This document shows, one piece after another, positions 47,127 through 55,173 of a stretch of 64,000 bases of DNA. Within the stretch, counting starts at the first letter, position 1. Every line of letters starts with the position of its first letter. Source of the DNA: Hydrogenophaga sp. (GTDB lineage: Bacteria > Pseudomonadota > Gammaproteobacteria > Burkholderiales > Burkholderiaceae_C); contig NZ_JAHCKL010000004.1 in assembly GCF_026125785.1 (NCBI RefSeq), positions 62,001 through 126,000 on the forward strand, read 5' to 3'. The position numbers and the translations under genes were made by a program. The notes beneath the pieces were generated by a model. The model was not told the DNA's origin. It ran no database searches and worked only from the letters and a program-made list of their open reading frames with translations.

Positions 47127-47825
47127 TCAGATCGCCACCAGTTGGCGCACGCCCTTCTGGGCCATCTCGCTGCCAGGCCCCGAGGCAATCACCTCGCCGC
47201 GCTCCATGACCACATAGCGATCGGCCAGCGCCTCGGCAAAATCGTAGTACTGCTCGACCAGCACGATGGCCATGTTGCCGCGATCGGCCAGCATGCGGAT
47301 CACCCGGCCGATGTCCTTGATGATGTTGGGCTGTATGCCTTCGGTGGGCTCGTCCAGGATCAACAGCTTCGGCCCCGCCGCCAGCGCCCGCGCAATGGCC
47401 AGTTGCTGCTGCTGGCCGCCCGAAAGATCGCCTCCACGCCGTCCCAGCATCTGCTTCAGCACCGGGAACAGCTCGAACAACTCCGCCGGTATCGGCGTGC
47501 CACCCTTCTTGGTCGCCAGCCCCATGAGCAGGTTCTCCTGCACCGTGAGGCGGGCAAAAATCTCACGTCCTTGCGGCACGAAGCCCACGCCCATGCGCGC
47601 ACGCTCATAGGGCGTCGCCCCGGCAATGGAGACACCGTCCAGCGCGATGCTCCCACTCTTGATGGGCACCAGCCCCATGAGCGACTTCAGCAGCGTGGTC
47701 TTGCCCACGCCATTGCGGCCCAGCACCACGGTGACCTGGCCCAACTCGGCCGTGAGGCTGACGTTGCGCAGGATGTGGCTGCCGCCGTAGTACTGGTTGA
47801 TGTCTTTGACTTCGAGCAGGCTCAT
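47127..47825 (-). CDS. urtE: Urea ABC transporter ATPase UrtE
   Basis: A 232-residue LivF-type ATPase of the high-affinity urea importer. Walker A is LGRNGVGKTTLLKSLMGL, the signature is DLSGGQQQQLAIARAL and Walker B is KLLILDEPTEGIQPNIIKDIG. YYGGSHILRNVSL at the N-terminus and the TEGIQPNI phrase separate UrtE from the amino-acid LivF. It is last in urtABCDE but cut off from urtD by a 360-bp gap holding a repeat element. It is convergent with ureD, 30 bp apart. Confidence 0.95.
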   Translation of the reverse strand: MSLLEVKDINQYYGGSHILRNVSLTAELGQVTVVLGRNGVGKTTLLKSLMGLVPIKSGSIALDGVSIAGATPYERARMGVGFVPQGREIFARLTVQENLLMGLATKKGGTPIPAELFELFPVLKQMLGRRGGDLSGGQQQQLAIARALAAGPKLLILDEPTEGIQPNIIKDIGRVIRMLADRGNMAIVLVEQYYDFAEALADRYVVMERGEVIASGPGSEMAQKGVRQLVAI

Positions 47826-47865
47826 GGGCGCTGTCCTCCAGTGGGATTCCTATCGTGGCAAGCCT

Positions 47866-48155
47866 GGTCTCGGCCGGGCGACCGGCTGACTTTCTTTTGC
47901 TTCGCCAAAAGAAGGAAAGCAAAGAGAGATCGAGCCGAAGTCCGGGGCCCTTCTGGCGGTGCCGAGGAGCACAGCGGCGGGCGGATCAGGGCTGCGCATG
48001 TTTGAGCGAAGCGAGTTTGCGCAGACCCCGCCCGACGCGCGCACCGCAGGTTGCCCGGAGCGCAGCGGAGGGACACAGCCAGCAGGGTCGCCTTTCTTTT
48101 GGCTACTTTTCTTTGGCGAAGCAAAGAAAAGTGGCTCGGCCGCCGGGCCGAGACC
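47866..48155. repeat. 290-bp repeat element with ~50-bp inverted ends between urtD and urtE
   Basis: The ends are imperfect inverted copies: both begin GGTCTCGGCC from outside and continue through ACTTT and CTTCGCCAAA blocks for about 50 bp. The interior carries shorter phrases (TTTGAGCGAAGCGAG, CACCGCAGGTTGCCCGGAG, GAGCGCAGCGGAG) that I recall as widespread intergenic repeats in Comamonadaceae. No open frame of note and no transposase. It fills most of the 360-bp gap; the 41 bp on the left and 30 bp on the right hold nothing evident. It looks like a small non-coding mobile or extragenic palindromic element. Confidence 0.75.
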
Positions 48156-48185
48156 CGGCCAAACCCAGCCGCCCGAAGGGAAAAT

Positions 48186-49061
48186 TCAACGGCCAAGGTA
48201 GACCTCGATCACACGCTCGTCGGCCTGCACCTGGTCCAGCGTGCCCTCCGCCAGAACCGCACCGTCGCACAGCACCGTGACCTTCTCGGAAATCGTGCGG
48301 ATGAAGCTCATGTCGTGCTCCACCACCATCAGCGAATGCCGGCCTTTGAGCGAGAGGAAGAGCTGCGCGGTGCGTTCGGTCTCTTCATCGGTCATGCCGG
48401 CCACGGGCTCGTCGAGCAGCAGCAGCTTGGGGTCCTGCATCAGCAGCATGCCAATCTCCAGCCATTGCTTCTGGCCGTGGCTGAGGTTGCCGGCCAGGCG
48501 CGCAGCGCTGTCGGCCAGGTGGATGGTCTGCAGCACCTCGCCCAGGCGGTCCTTTTCTTCCCCGTTGAGCCGGAAGACCATGGAGCGGCGCACACGCTTG
48601 TCGGTCGCCAGCGCCAGTTCCAGGTTTTCGAACACGCTCAGGTGCTCGAAAACCGTGGGTTTCTGGAACTTGCGGCCTATGCCCATGGCGGCGATCTCGG
48701 CCTCCCGGTAGCGCAGCAGGTCGATGGTGCTGCCGAAGAACACCTGGCCCGAGTCAGGCCGTGTCTTGCCGGTGATGATGTCCATCATCGTGGTTTTTCC
48801 CGCGCCATTGGGGCCGATGATGCAACGCAGTTCACCCGGCGCGATGTCCAACGACAGGTGGTTGATGGCCTTGAAGCCGTCGAAGCTCACGTTCACATCC
48901 TCCAGGTAGAGAATGCGGCCGTGCGCGGTGTCCACCTCGCCCGGCGTGACCAGGCGCGAGAAGCCCGCGGCACGGCCACCGGACTCGGTGTTCCCGCCCG
49001 GCGCCGGACCCCGGTGTTTCTCCAGGCGCCGAGCGCCCTCTTCCATCAGGTCCGGTGTCAT
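48186..49061 (-). CDS. urtD: Urea ABC transporter ATPase UrtD
   Basis: A 291-residue LivG-type ATPase. The first about 45 residues are a non-conserved extension. From LYLEDVNVSFDGFKAINHLSLDI the family fold runs on: Walker A CIIGPNGAGKTTMMDIITGKTRP, signature NLSHGQKQWLEIGMLLMQDP (SHGQKQ in place of SGGQ, which is normal for UrtD), and Walker B LLLLDEPVAGMTDEETE. Its ATG overlaps the urtC stop. The repeat element begins just past its stop. Confidence 0.95.
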   Translation of the reverse strand: MTPDLMEEGARRLEKHRGPAPGGNTESGGRAAGFSRLVTPGEVDTAHGRILYLEDVNVSFDGFKAINHLSLDIAPGELRCIIGPNGAGKTTMMDIITGKTRPDSGQVFFGSTIDLLRYREAEIAAMGIGRKFQKPTVFEHLSVFENLELALATDKRVRRSMVFRLNGEEKDRLGEVLQTIHLADSAARLAGNLSHGQKQWLEIGMLLMQDPKLLLLDEPVAGMTDEETERTAQLFLSLKGRHSLMVVEHDMSFIRTISEKVTVLCDGAVLAEGTLDQVQADERVIEVYLGR

Positions 49062-50188
49062 GCGCGTTCTCCCTTCACCCCACGGAGCTTCTTCGCCAGC
49101 CCCACCACCCCCTGTGGCATGAACAGGGTCACGACGATGAACAGGGCACCGAGAAAGTACAGCCAGTACTCGGGAAAACTCACCGTGAGCCAGCTCTTGG
49201 CGCCGTTGACGATGAAAGCGCCGAGGATCGGGCCCACCAGCGTGGCGCGCCCGCCCACGGCCGCCCAGATGGCAATCTCGATGCTGTTGGCCGTGCTCAT
49301 TTCACCCGGGTTGATGATGCCCACCTGCGGCACGTACAAGGCCCCGGCCACGCCACACATGACAGCGGAGAGGGTCCAGATGGTGAGCTTGTAGGGCAAG
49401 GGGTTGTAGCCGCAGAACATGACGCGGCTCTCGGCGTCGCGCACCGCCTGCAGCACGCGCCCGAACTTGCTGCCGACCAGCCAGCGCGCGAAGAGGAAGA
49501 AGCCCAGCAGCGTCAGGCCCGTCAGCACGAAGAGCGTCATGCGCATGCCCTGCGTGGCGATGGGCAGGCCGAGGATGCGCTTGAAGTCCGTGAAACCGTT
49601 GTTGCCGCCGAAGCCGGTCTCGTTGCGAAAGAACAGCAGCAGCGCGGCAAAGGTGAGGGCCTGCGTGATGATGGAGAAGTACACGCCCTTGATACGCGAA
49701 CGGAAGGCGAAGTAGCCGAACACGAAGGCCACCAGCCCTGGCACCAGCACCACCAGCAGCAGCGTGGCGACGAAGCTGTCGGACAGCGCCCAGTGCCACG
49801 GCAGCTCCTTCCAGTCCAGGAACACCATGAAGTCCGGCAGCTCGCTCTTGTAGTTGCCGTCGGTACCGATCTGGCGCATGAGGTACATGCCCATCACGTA
49901 GCCGCCCAGCGCAAAGAACAGGCCATGCCCCAGGCTGAGGATGCCGGTGTAGCCCCAGATGAGGTCCATGGCCAGCGCGCAGATGGCGTAGCACATGATC
50001 TTGCCCAGCAGGGCCACCATGTAGTCGCTGAGATGGAAGGCGCTGCTCTCGGGCACGAACAGGTTGAGTAGCGGCGCCACGGCACACACCACCAGCAGGG
50101 CGACGATGAAGGCGCTCCAGCCGCCCCGTGTGAGCAGGGGGCCAGGGCTGGGCAGGGTCACGGCGGTGGAGGCGGACGGGGCGCTCAT
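49058..50188 (-). CDS. urtC: Urea ABC transporter permease UrtC
   Basis: A 376-residue LivM-type permease with about nine to ten membrane helices. Recognisable stretches are KIMCYAICALAMDLIWGYTGILSLGHGLFFALGGYVMGMYLMRQ, FRNETGFGGNNGFTDFK and YKLTIWTLSAVMCGVAGALYVPQVGIINPGEMSTANSIEIAIWAAVGGRATLVGP. FGGNNGFTDF is a UrtC mark. It overlaps both urtB and urtD by 4 bp, consistent with a single transcript. Confidence 0.96.
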   Translation of the reverse strand: MSAPSASTAVTLPSPGPLLTRGGWSAFIVALLVVCAVAPLLNLFVPESSAFHLSDYMVALLGKIMCYAICALAMDLIWGYTGILSLGHGLFFALGGYVMGMYLMRQIGTDGNYKSELPDFMVFLDWKELPWHWALSDSFVATLLLVVLVPGLVAFVFGYFAFRSRIKGVYFSIITQALTFAALLLFFRNETGFGGNNGFTDFKRILGLPIATQGMRMTLFVLTGLTLLGFFLFARWLVGSKFGRVLQAVRDAESRVMFCGYNPLPYKLTIWTLSAVMCGVAGALYVPQVGIINPGEMSTANSIEIAIWAAVGGRATLVGPILGAFIVNGAKSWLTVSFPEYWLYFLGALFIVVTLFMPQGVVGLAKKLRGVKGERA

Positions 50189-51792
50189 GCCTCTCTTCCT
50201 TTCATGGCGAAGATGCCCTGGGGACGTTTCTGGATGAAGACGATGATGAACACCAGCACCGCGATCTTGGCAAGAACGGCACCGGCCCAGCCTTCGATGA
50301 ACTTGTTTAGAACCCCCAGGCCGAGCGCGGCGTACACCGTGCCGGCGAGCTGGCCCACGCCGCCGAGCACCACCACCATGAAGGAGTCGACGATGTAGTT
50401 CTGGCCGAGGTCGGGTCCGACGTTGCCGATCTGGCTCAACGCGCAGCCGGCCAGGCCGGCAATGCCCGATCCCAGCGCGAAGGCATAGGTGTCGATGCGC
50501 GCCGTGTTCACGCCCATGCAGGAGGCAATGGGCCGGTTCTGCGTGACCCCGCGCACGAACAGGCCCAGGCGCGTCTTGCCGATCAGCAGCGCCACGCCCA
50601 GCAGTACCGCGAGCGCGAAGCCGATGATGATGATGCGGTTCCAGGGCAGGTTGAGATTGCCCAGCAGGGTGACGCCCCCGCTCATCCAGGACGGGTTTTC
50701 AACCCCCACGTTCTGCGCGCCAAACAGGCTGCGCACGGCCTGCATCAGCACCAGGCTGATGCCCCAGGTGGCCAGCAGGGTTTCCAGCGGACGGCCGTAG
50801 AGGAACCGGATCACCGAGCGCTCCATGGCAGCCCCGACCAGGCCCGAGGCGATGAAAGCCACCGGCATGGCCACCAGCAGGTACCAGTCAAAGTACGCCG
50901 GCAGCGACTGGCGGAAGAAGGTCTGCACCAGCCAGGTCGCGTAGGCGCCGATCATGATCAGCTCGCCGTGCGCCATGTTGATCACGCCCATGAGGCCGTA
51001 GGTGATGGCCAGGCCCAGCGCGGCCAGCAGCAGGATGCTGCCCAGGCTCACGCCGGTGAACACCTGCGCCAGCGCATTGCCCAGGGCCAGCGTGCGGTTG
51101 ATGCGCTCCAGCGAATCGGCCAGCGCCGCCTTGACCTTGGCGTCGCTCTCTTTCTCGATCTGCTGCTGCAGCAAGGGCCGCACGATGGGCTGGCGCGCCT
51201 CACCCAGTTTCTGCGCGGCAGACAGGCGCTCTGCCGCATCCTCGCTGGCCAGCAGCACGGCGGCCTGCGCCAGTTCCAGGCTTTGGCGCGCGCGCTCATC
51301 CAGTTGCCCTGCCAGGGCTTTCGCGATCAGCGGCAACTGGCTTGAATCCGGTTCCTCGAACGCCGTGCGCTGCAACGTACGCGCCGCCTCGCGCTGGCGC
51401 TCGGGCGAAGCGCCCAGCAGTTCCATGCCCGCCAGCGCATTCTCCATAGCGCCGCGCAGGCGGTTGTTGATCATGATGTCGCTGGCGTCTTCCGGCAGCG
51501 TGGCCAGCTTCTCGCCAGTCACCGCATCGATGGCGCCGTCGCCATCCACCAGCAGCACGCGCTCGCCCTGCACACGCACCGCCTCTTCGGACATCGCCTT
51601 GATCAGCGCGGTGGCCCGCTCATCCGGCTCCACCGCCAGGCGGTTGATCGTGTCGATGCGGGTATCGGTGTCGCCATCCACCACCGCAAGCGCATCGGCC
51701 GGCGTGAGCGCATGGGCCACGCCCAGCGACATGCACACCACAAGCCCCAGCCCCACGCTGCGGAGCCACCAAGTCTTCATAACAAATCCCAT
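50185..51792 (-). CDS. urtB: Urea ABC transporter permease UrtB
   Basis: A 535-residue LivH-type permease. The first about 25 residues are a signal sequence, and about 200 further residues form a periplasmic Ala/Leu/Glu-rich helical domain typical of long UrtB proteins. Membrane helices then start at AQVFTGVSLGSILLLAALGLAITYGLMGVINMAHGELIMIGAYATW. VENPSWMSGGVTLLGNLNLPWNRI and GMNT-like SCMGVNTARID follow. The start is 128 bp after urtA in a gap that carries a hairpin-rich repeat. Confidence 0.95.
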   Translation of the reverse strand: MGFVMKTWWLRSVGLGLVVCMSLGVAHALTPADALAVVDGDTDTRIDTINRLAVEPDERATALIKAMSEEAVRVQGERVLLVDGDGAIDAVTGEKLATLPEDASDIMINNRLRGAMENALAGMELLGASPERQREAARTLQRTAFEEPDSSQLPLIAKALAGQLDERARQSLELAQAAVLLASEDAAERLSAAQKLGEARQPIVRPLLQQQIEKESDAKVKAALADSLERINRTLALGNALAQVFTGVSLGSILLLAALGLAITYGLMGVINMAHGELIMIGAYATWLVQTFFRQSLPAYFDWYLLVAMPVAFIASGLVGAAMERSVIRFLYGRPLETLLATWGISLVLMQAVRSLFGAQNVGVENPSWMSGGVTLLGNLNLPWNRIIIIGFALAVLLGVALLIGKTRLGLFVRGVTQNRPIASCMGVNTARIDTYAFALGSGIAGLAGCALSQIGNVGPDLGQNYIVDSFMVVVLGGVGQLAGTVYAALGLGVLNKFIEGWAGAVLAKIAVLVFIIVFIQKRPQGIFAMKGREA

Positions 51793-51839
51793 CCGAATGA
51801 AGGCGCATCTGCCAGAGGCATCAAGGGTCCGGCTTTGCC

Positions 51840-51918
51840 GGCCCGAGATGCCGTCCCCCCTCGAAGCGCCGAAGGCGCGCCACAGAGGGGGGAAGCCGCG
51901 TCAGCGGCGCAGGGGGGT
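51840..51918. repeat. Hairpin-rich extragenic repeat between urtA and urtB
   Basis: CCCCCCTC (51855-51862) pairs with GAGGGGGG (51885-51892), enclosing a GCGCC/GGCGC hairpin. A second hairpin GCCGC-GTCA-GCGGC follows at 51895-51908. It has the look of an extragenic palindromic repeat; I recall similar ones in Comamonadaceae. It could stabilise the urtA message or lower downstream expression. Confidence 0.65.
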
Positions 51919-51919
51919 G

Positions 51920-53209
51920 TTACTTCTTCTCCGGCACGTTCTTCTTGCCCTTGTTCTCGGGGATGTAGTCGCTCCACGGATCCGCGACCACGGGACCCGG
52001 CGTCTTCCACACCACGTTGAACTGGCCATCGGCACGCACCTCGCCGATGAACACCGGCTTGTGCAGGTGGTGGTTTTCCTTGTCCATGGTGCTGGTGAAG
52101 CCACCCGGCGCCTTGAAGGTCTGGCCGGCCATGGCGGCGATGACCTTGTCGGTATCGGTCGACTTGGCCTTGGTCACGGCCTGGGCCCACATGTTGACGC
52201 CGATGTAGGTGGCTTCCATCGGATCGTTGGTCAGCGGCTTGTCCTTGTGGCCGGGGATGTTCTTGGCCTTGGCGTAGGCGCTCCACTTCTTCACGAACTC
52301 GGTGTTGGCCGGGCTCTTGATGCTCATGAAGTAATTCCATGCAGCCAGGTGGCCCACCAGCGGCTTGGTGTCCACGCCGCGCAGCTCTTCCTCGCCCACG
52401 GAGAAGGCCACCACCGGCACGTCCTTGGCGGACAGGCCTGCATTGCCCAGTTCCTTGTAGAAGGGCACGTTGGAGTCGCCGTTGATGGTGGAGACCACCG
52501 CCGTCTTCTTGCCAGCCGACGCGAACTTCTTGATGTTGGCGATGATGGTCTGGTAGTCGCTGTGGCCGAAGGGGGTGTACTCCTCCATGATGTCGGCATC
52601 GGCCACGCCCTTGCTCTTGAGGAAGGCGCGCAGGATCTTGTTGGTGGTGCGCGGGTACACATAGTCGGTGCCCAGCAGCACCCAGCGCTTGGCGGAGCCA
52701 CCGTCCTTGCTCATCAGGTATTCCACCGCCGGAATGGCCTGCTGGTTGGGCGCGGCGCCGGTGTAGAACACGTTCTTGCTCAGTTCCTCGCCCTCGTACT
52801 GCACGGGATAGAACAGCAGGCCGTTGTTCTCTTCCACCACCGGCAGCACCGACTTGCGCGACACCGAGGTCCAGCAACCGAAGATCACCGCCACCTTGTC
52901 CTGCGTCAGCAATTGCTTGGTCTTCTCGGCGAACAGCGGCCAGTTGGAGGCCGGGTCCACCACCACGGGTTCGAGCTTCTTGCCCAGCACGCCGCCCTTG
53001 GCGTTGATCTCGTCGATGGCCATGAGCACCGTGTCCTTGAGCACGGTTTCAGAGATGGCCATGGTGCCGGAGAGGCTGTGCAGCACGCCGACCTTGATGG
53101 TCTCCTGGGCGTGGGCAGGCAGGGCGGACAGGCCGCCCAGCGTGGCCACCATGGCGGCGGCCGAAAGGGTCTTGAGGGTGATACGACGGGTGTTCTGAGA
53201 TTGGGACAT
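51920..53209 (-). CDS. urtA: Urea ABC transporter substrate-binding protein UrtA
   Basis: Periplasmic urea-binding protein of 429 residues. The N-terminus NTRRITLKTLSAAAMVATLGGLSALPAHAQ is a signal peptide with a twin-arginine-like RRITLK and an AHAQ cleavage region. The mature start ETIKVGVLHSLSGTMAISETVLKDTVLMAIDEINAKGGVLGKKLEPVVVDPASNWPLFAEKTKQLL is the UrtA/FmdD hallmark. LFYPVQYEGEELSKNVFYTGAAPNQQ and NPGRKIGLMLAN-free C-terminal FTSTMDKENHHLHKPVFIGE fit as well. It leads the urt operon. Palindromes at 53325-53352 lie 116-143 bp before the ATG. Confidence 0.96.
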   Translation of the reverse strand: MSQSQNTRRITLKTLSAAAMVATLGGLSALPAHAQETIKVGVLHSLSGTMAISETVLKDTVLMAIDEINAKGGVLGKKLEPVVVDPASNWPLFAEKTKQLLTQDKVAVIFGCWTSVSRKSVLPVVEENNGLLFYPVQYEGEELSKNVFYTGAAPNQQAIPAVEYLMSKDGGSAKRWVLLGTDYVYPRTTNKILRAFLKSKGVADADIMEEYTPFGHSDYQTIIANIKKFASAGKKTAVVSTINGDSNVPFYKELGNAGLSAKDVPVVAFSVGEEELRGVDTKPLVGHLAAWNYFMSIKSPANTEFVKKWSAYAKAKNIPGHKDKPLTNDPMEATYIGVNMWAQAVTKAKSTDTDKVIAAMAGQTFKAPGGFTSTMDKENHHLHKPVFIGEVRADGQFNVVWKTPGPVVADPWSDYIPENKGKKNVPEKK

Positions 53210-53324
53210 CGCGCTTCTCCAGTGTTCCTGTGGTCCCCGTGAGGGGGTGGTGTGTTGGCGCCGCCGGCTGCCCTCTTCGGACGTGGCACAGCGGACGAAC
53301 TGGATGCTAGGGATGCTCCGCCGC

Positions 53325-53352
53325 GGCGTATGTACGCCGGGTGGCGTACGCC
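53325..53352. promoter_or_regulatory. Two GGCGTA palindromes upstream of urtA
   Basis: GGCGTA-TG-TACGCC (53325-53338) and GGCGTACGCC (53343-53352) share half-sites GGCGTA/TACGCC and lie side by side on one face of DNA, about 16 bp centre to centre. They are candidates for the LuxR-type regulator encoded at 55174-56196. Confidence 0.5.
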
Positions 53353-53367
53353 GCCTTCTGTCTTGAG

Positions 53368-55023
53368 CTATATGTCCCCGCGCGGACTCCAGCCGATACC
53401 CGAGCGAGCCACGCTCGCATCGGCCTGAGACACCTTTTCGAGCGTCGGCAATAGCGCGTCAAAGGTGTCTTGGCACAGTTGCTTCCGGTACATCTGATCC
53501 CCTGTCTGGCTGTAGCCTCGGTACTGGATCAGCCGCTTGAGCGCGAGCCCTGCGTCCTGGGGAGAAGCTTGAACACGAAGGGGAAATTCCCTCAAAAGGA
53601 CTTCGTGGTGTCTGCGGATCAAGCGCTCGCTGCTCAAGCCCAATGTCAGCGCGACGAGATCCTGCATCGCAGTCGGCGAGTTCACACCAAACCACCGCTC
53701 TCGGCAGGTGTTAAGACGGTTTTCAAAGGCCACCATCAATGGATGTTGCGGGTTCGGAGGAATGTGGCGATTCCTGTGCGAAAGCACCTTGTCCTCCAAC
53801 AAGCCCAGCGCGTTGTCCAGTTTGCGTGCAACTTGGACAACGCCCGAAGGTGCATTGCCAATGGGCGAGGACAGTTCGCGGGCCACATGGTGATCGAACC
53901 GCCTTAGCGCCGCGTCCGCAGTTGAAGCGGTCTGGTCCGAATAGAAGGAAGCGGCAGCAAGCAAATGCAGCCATTGCCCTTGCTCCTCGGACGAAATGCT
54001 CTCGATAAGTGCCAGGCAGGCCGAGGGCAATCGGGTCCAGTAGTCACCACTTGGATCACCGTACCGAAACAAGCAATCCAAGGCGCGCAGGCGGGACTCG
54101 ACGCTTGCGCCCGGAGTATCCAAGGTCCATACGACCAGTAGCGCACTCATGGGCGCCAGCAAACTGTCCACAGCCACCCCAAGCGAAACGCTGCGATCAT
54201 TTCCCAGAAGCTTCAACGCCGTATTGAAAATCGCCTGTCGCAGCATCTCCTCCGAGAACTCTCTTCGAAACGGCCGAAAGCGGGTAGCCAACTGGTAGGC
54301 CAGTTCGGGGCTTTCGTGGAAATAGAGCGGAAAGAAGACGGCGGATCCCCCACTGCTTTTCCAATGCTCATCGACAAACGCCGCTGCGGCCTCCGTGTCC
54401 CTGCTCACAACCTCCAGCAAAAGGCCCCATGTCAGTCGTCGCAGATCAAGCAAGTCTCGTCCGTTGCCTTCATGTAACAGTGATCGGATCGCAGCCCTCA
54501 GTCTGACTTCTGGCGGTACGCGGCCATCTTTGACCCACTGCTGCGCAGCCAGAGTGAGACGCTTTTCCAAAAAAACTCGCGTCCACTCGCGCCCCAGTTC
54601 GACTTGCAACAAACGGAAGAACAGGAGCACACCGAGCGCGGTGTCTTCTTGAGCATTCACATCCGACTCATCCGCGATCTTGGAAATGAACTGCTCGTGA
54701 AGCCAATGCGAGTACCTATCCTCGGCCTTACCCCTTGCCACGTTGAGTTGGGCCAGACCTCGCACCAGCAAGTTGGGCTTGGGAAGTCCGTGCAATGGAA
54801 AGAGCAACTGATTCGAAACCGCCATTGAACTCCTGTTCAGGAGCTCGATAGCTGGCAGCAACGACTGCTTGCGTATCGCGTACCAGTCCGCCAGTCGCAG
54901 TACACACTGCTGCTCTTCGGACGACAGATATGAGTACAGGCTGTCTCGCCGCTCGATGAATGCGCGACGCGCATTCTCATTGAGCGCACGAACCGGCAAG
55001 AAAGCTTGATCGGACAGTTTCAC
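53368..55023 (-). CDS. Hypothetical 551-residue helical protein of unusual composition
   Basis: I do not recognise this protein. It starts with GTG (KLSDQAFLPVRALNENARRAF). It has no signal peptide, no membrane helix, no cysteine-rich or P-loop motif, and reads as a long series of amphipathic helices rich in Leu, Arg, Glu and Ala, suggesting a helical-repeat scaffold. Base use differs from its neighbours, with more A and T at third positions, which hints at horizontal gain. It sits between the urtA promoter region and the response-regulator gene, 150 bp downstream of the latter, in the same direction as both. No transposase or integrase flanks it. Confidence 0.8.
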   Translation of the reverse strand: MKLSDQAFLPVRALNENARRAFIERRDSLYSYLSSEEQQCVLRLADWYAIRKQSLLPAIELLNRSSMAVSNQLLFPLHGLPKPNLLVRGLAQLNVARGKAEDRYSHWLHEQFISKIADESDVNAQEDTALGVLLFFRLLQVELGREWTRVFLEKRLTLAAQQWVKDGRVPPEVRLRAAIRSLLHEGNGRDLLDLRRLTWGLLLEVVSRDTEAAAAFVDEHWKSSGGSAVFFPLYFHESPELAYQLATRFRPFRREFSEEMLRQAIFNTALKLLGNDRSVSLGVAVDSLLAPMSALLVVWTLDTPGASVESRLRALDCLFRYGDPSGDYWTRLPSACLALIESISSEEQGQWLHLLAAASFYSDQTASTADAALRRFDHHVARELSSPIGNAPSGVVQVARKLDNALGLLEDKVLSHRNRHIPPNPQHPLMVAFENRLNTCRERWFGVNSPTAMQDLVALTLGLSSERLIRRHHEVLLREFPLRVQASPQDAGLALKRLIQYRGYSQTGDQMYRKQLCQDTFDALLPTLEKVSQADASVARSGIGWSPRGDI

Positions 55024-55173
55024 AACAACGCGCCCTCGCCTGAGTCTGGTCTAACGCAACCCGTTCGCCTTGAACTCGGTCAGCATCCTAACCGAGGCGC
55101 CGCCGGGAACATCCACCAAGCGCTGCCGCTTCATCCTTCGTGAAAACCGCCGGCTCCCAGATAGGACATAGCA

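Noticed and set aside
47866-48155. Insertion sequence
   Set aside because: It has inverted ends but no transposase frame and I see no clear target-site duplication, so it is called a repeat element only.
53305-53320. Sigma-54 promoter for urtA
   Set aside because: GG and GC are at the right spacing, but only 7 of 12 consensus bases match, which is expected often by chance.
55051-55134. 27-codon minus-strand frame (MKRQRLVDVPGG...) between the response regulator and the 551-residue protein
   Set aside because: It has an ATG and a purine-rich sequence directly before it, but the spacing is too short for a ribosome-binding site, and it merely continues the frame after the regulator stop. No homology is recognisable.
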